From positions 1-61,347 of the forward strand of contig CBFHND010000022.1 in the NCBI GenBank assembly GCA_965657085.1: a stretch of DNA of 61,347 bases, given 5' to 3'. Origin of the DNA: CBFHND01 sp965657085. Lineage in GTDB: Bacteria; Pseudomonadota; Alphaproteobacteria; Rhodobacterales; Rhodobacteraceae. The translations under genes and the position numbers were made by a program. Below, piece by piece: positions 59,894 through 61,347 of the stretch. Under the pieces are notes generated by a model. It saw only the letters and a list, made by a program, of their open reading frames with translations. It was not told the DNA's origin and did no database searches. Each line of letters opens with the position of its first letter. Position 1 is the first letter of the stretch.

Positions 59894-61347
59894 TCAGACC
59901 ATCATTTCCTTGGTCGCGGTCAGGCGCACATCGGGATAATCGCGGTCCACCCGGTCGATGTCCCATTGCAGCCGGGTCAGGTAGACAACATCGCCGTCAT
60001 GGTCGTGGGCGATGTGCTGTTTGTTGGCATTCACAAATTTTTCAACGGCTTGGCGGTCACCGTTCACCCAGCGGGCAGAGGTGAACTGCGACGCCTCGAA
60101 ACGCACCGGCAGCCCGTATTCCAGTTCGATCCGGCTGGCCAGCACTTCGAATTGCAACTGTCCCACGACGCCCACGACAAAGCCCGACCCGATGGAGGGT
60201 TTGAAGACCTTGGCAGCGCCTTCCTCGGCAAACTGCATCAGCGCCTTTTCCAGATGCTTGGCCTTCAAGGGATCGCCCGCGCGCACGCCCTGCAACAGTT
60301 CCGGTGCAAAGGACGGGATGCCGGTGACGCGCAGCGCCTCGCCTTCGGTCAGCGTATCGCCGATGCGCAATTGACCGTGGTTCGGGATGCCGATGATATC
60401 GCCGGCCCACGCCTCTTCGGCCAATTCGCGGTCCGAGGCCAGAAACAGCACCGGGTTCGAGATTGCCATGGGTTTCTTGCTGCGCACGTGGGTCAGCTTC
60501 ATGCCCCGGTGAAAATGGCCCGAGGCCAGCCGCACGAAGGCCACGCGGTCGCGGTGCTTGGGGTCCATGTTGGCCTGCACCTTGAAGACAAAGCCCGAAA
60601 CCTTCTTTTCCTCGGGCAGGATCTGGCGCGGTTCGGCCGATTGAATTTGTGGCTCGGGTCCGTAGGTGGCGATGCCTGACATCAGTTCCTTGACCCCGAA
60701 AGAGTTGATGGCAGAGCCAAACCAGATAGGGGTAAGCGACCCTTCGAGCATGGCCGCACGGTCCAGCGGCGGCAGCAGTTCGCGCGCCATTTCAAGGTCT
60801 TCGCGCAGCTTGTCCAGCAGATCGGCAGGCACGTGTTCGGCCAGTTTGGGATCATCCAGCCCGTTGATCTCGATGCTTTCGGCAACGCGGTTGCGGTCGG
60901 CGCGGTCCATCAGTTCCAGGCGGTCGCGCAGGATGTCATAGCAGCCCACGAAATCGCGGCCCACGCCGATGGGCCAGCTGGCCGGCGTCACGTCAATGGC
61001 GAGGTTCTCTTGAATCTCGTCAATGATTTCAAAGACATCGCGGCTCTCGCGGTCCATCTTGTTACAAAAGGTCAGGATCGGCAGATCGCGCAGGCGGCAC
61101 ACCTCGAACAGCTTCTGCGTCTGGCTTTCCACACCCTTGGCCCCATCGATGACCATCACCGCGGCGTCCACCGCCGTGAGCGTGCGATAGGTGTCTTCGG
61201 AGAAATCCGAGTGGCCGGGCGTGTCCACAAGGTTGAACCGGTAGTCGATTCCGCCCTGTGCGAAATCAAAGGACATGGCCGAGGCCGAGACCGAAATGCC
61301 CCGGTCTTTTTCCATGGCCATGAAATCCGACCGTGTGCGGCGCGCTT
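59894..61347 (-). CDS. prfC: Peptide chain release factor 3 (5' end beyond the window)
   Basis: A class II release factor GTPase that recycles RF1/RF2 from the ribosome. At least 483 residues are visible; the frame runs off the window edge, and roughly 50 N-terminal residues with the P-loop are missing. Present motifs: MAMEKDRGISVSASAMSFDF (switch I), DTPGHSDFSEDTYR (G3), NKMDRESRD (G4), and the domain II/III end VVGVVGQLQFEVLASRIELE. It is followed by the two glycosyltransferase genes on the same strand. Confidence 0.95.
   Translation of the reverse strand, partial: ARRTRSDFMAMEKDRGISVSASAMSFDFAQGGIDYRFNLVDTPGHSDFSEDTYRTLTAVDAAVMVIDGAKGVESQTQKLFEVCRLRDLPILTFCNKMDRESRDVFEIIDEIQENLAIDVTPASWPIGVGRDFVGCYDILRDRLELMDRADRNRVAESIEINGLDDPKLAEHVPADLLDKLREDLEMARELLPPLDRAAMLEGSLTPIWFGSAINSFGVKELMSGIATYGPEPQIQSAEPRQILPEEKKVSGFVFKVQANMDPKHRDRVAFVRLASGHFHRGMKLTHVRSKKPMAISNPVLFLASDRELAEEAWAGDIIGIPNHGQLRIGDTLTEGEALRVTGIPSFAPELLQGVRAGDPLKAKHLEKALMQFAEEGAAKVFKPSIGSGFVVGVVGQLQFEVLASRIELEYGLPVRFEASQFTSARWVNGDRQAVEKFVNANKQHIAHDHDGDVVYLTRLQWDIDRVDRDYPDVRLTATKEMMV

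Overview
The window is high-GC and gene-dense and reads as chromosome of a Rhodobacterales (Roseobacter-group) alphaproteobacterium. The evidence is a long-form nuo cluster carrying the DUF5337/DUF5333-type accessory genes and running into birA-coaX-rnj, together with Rhodobacteraceae-like intergenic hairpin repeats and the style of the leucine and peptide catabolism operons. There is no plasmid, phage or IS machinery, no CRISPR array, and no tRNA or rRNA gene that I can recognise. No gene-free stretch exceeds 300 bases.

Layout. 1-1602: end of a DUF3422 membrane protein, converging on and overlapping a YeeE/YedE sulfur transporter. 1813-12788: a peptide ABC transporter (substrate-binding protein and two permeases on the minus strand, a fused double ATPase on the plus strand) with an ArgE-like deacetylase, a DAO-type FAD oxidoreductase and two tandem M20D amidohydrolases. 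This is probably an uptake and deacylation/oxidation module for peptides or N-acyl amino acids. 12800-16094 (minus): glycosyltransferase, waaA and moaA, tightly coupled. 16181-19747: a lipoprotein, then on the minus strand glmS, a PNPOx-like gene and an AlkD-like gene. 19750-23180: glmU, diverging from gph and a DegT-type aminotransferase. 23342-32896: a leucine-degradation operon (ivd, two small exported or membrane proteins, acyl-CoA synthetase, an AT-rich DUF6602/PD-(D/E)xK-like gene, mccB, mccA, HMG-CoA lyase, enoyl-CoA hydratase), preceded by a 20-bp dyad that looks like its operator and closed by a long hairpin.

33169-52986 is respiratory complex I: all 14 nuo genes in the order A B C D E F G H I J K L M N, with 11 extra genes interleaved in the same orientation, most overlapping their neighbours by 1-10 bases. 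The extras are a sulfotransferase, a membrane-anchored helix-hairpin-helix (HhH) protein whose C-terminal domain is duplicated at the end of NuoE, a MAPEG-like protein, a cysteine-free CMD-like protein, two lipoproteins, a DUF5333 periplasmic protein and four small proteins of 57-75 residues. birA, coaX and rnj follow. 56330-61347 (minus): a DEAD-box helicase with an Arg/Ser-rich tail, two tandem DxD glycosyltransferases and the 3' part of prfC, cut by the window edge.

The most unusual content is the accessory gene set inside nuo, above all the shared C-terminal domain of NuoE and its neighbour and the embedded sulfotransferase. Next is the compositionally foreign nuclease-like gene fitted between the acyl-CoA synthetase gene and mccB with overlaps on both sides. 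All functional statements come from reading motifs by eye; no database search was run.
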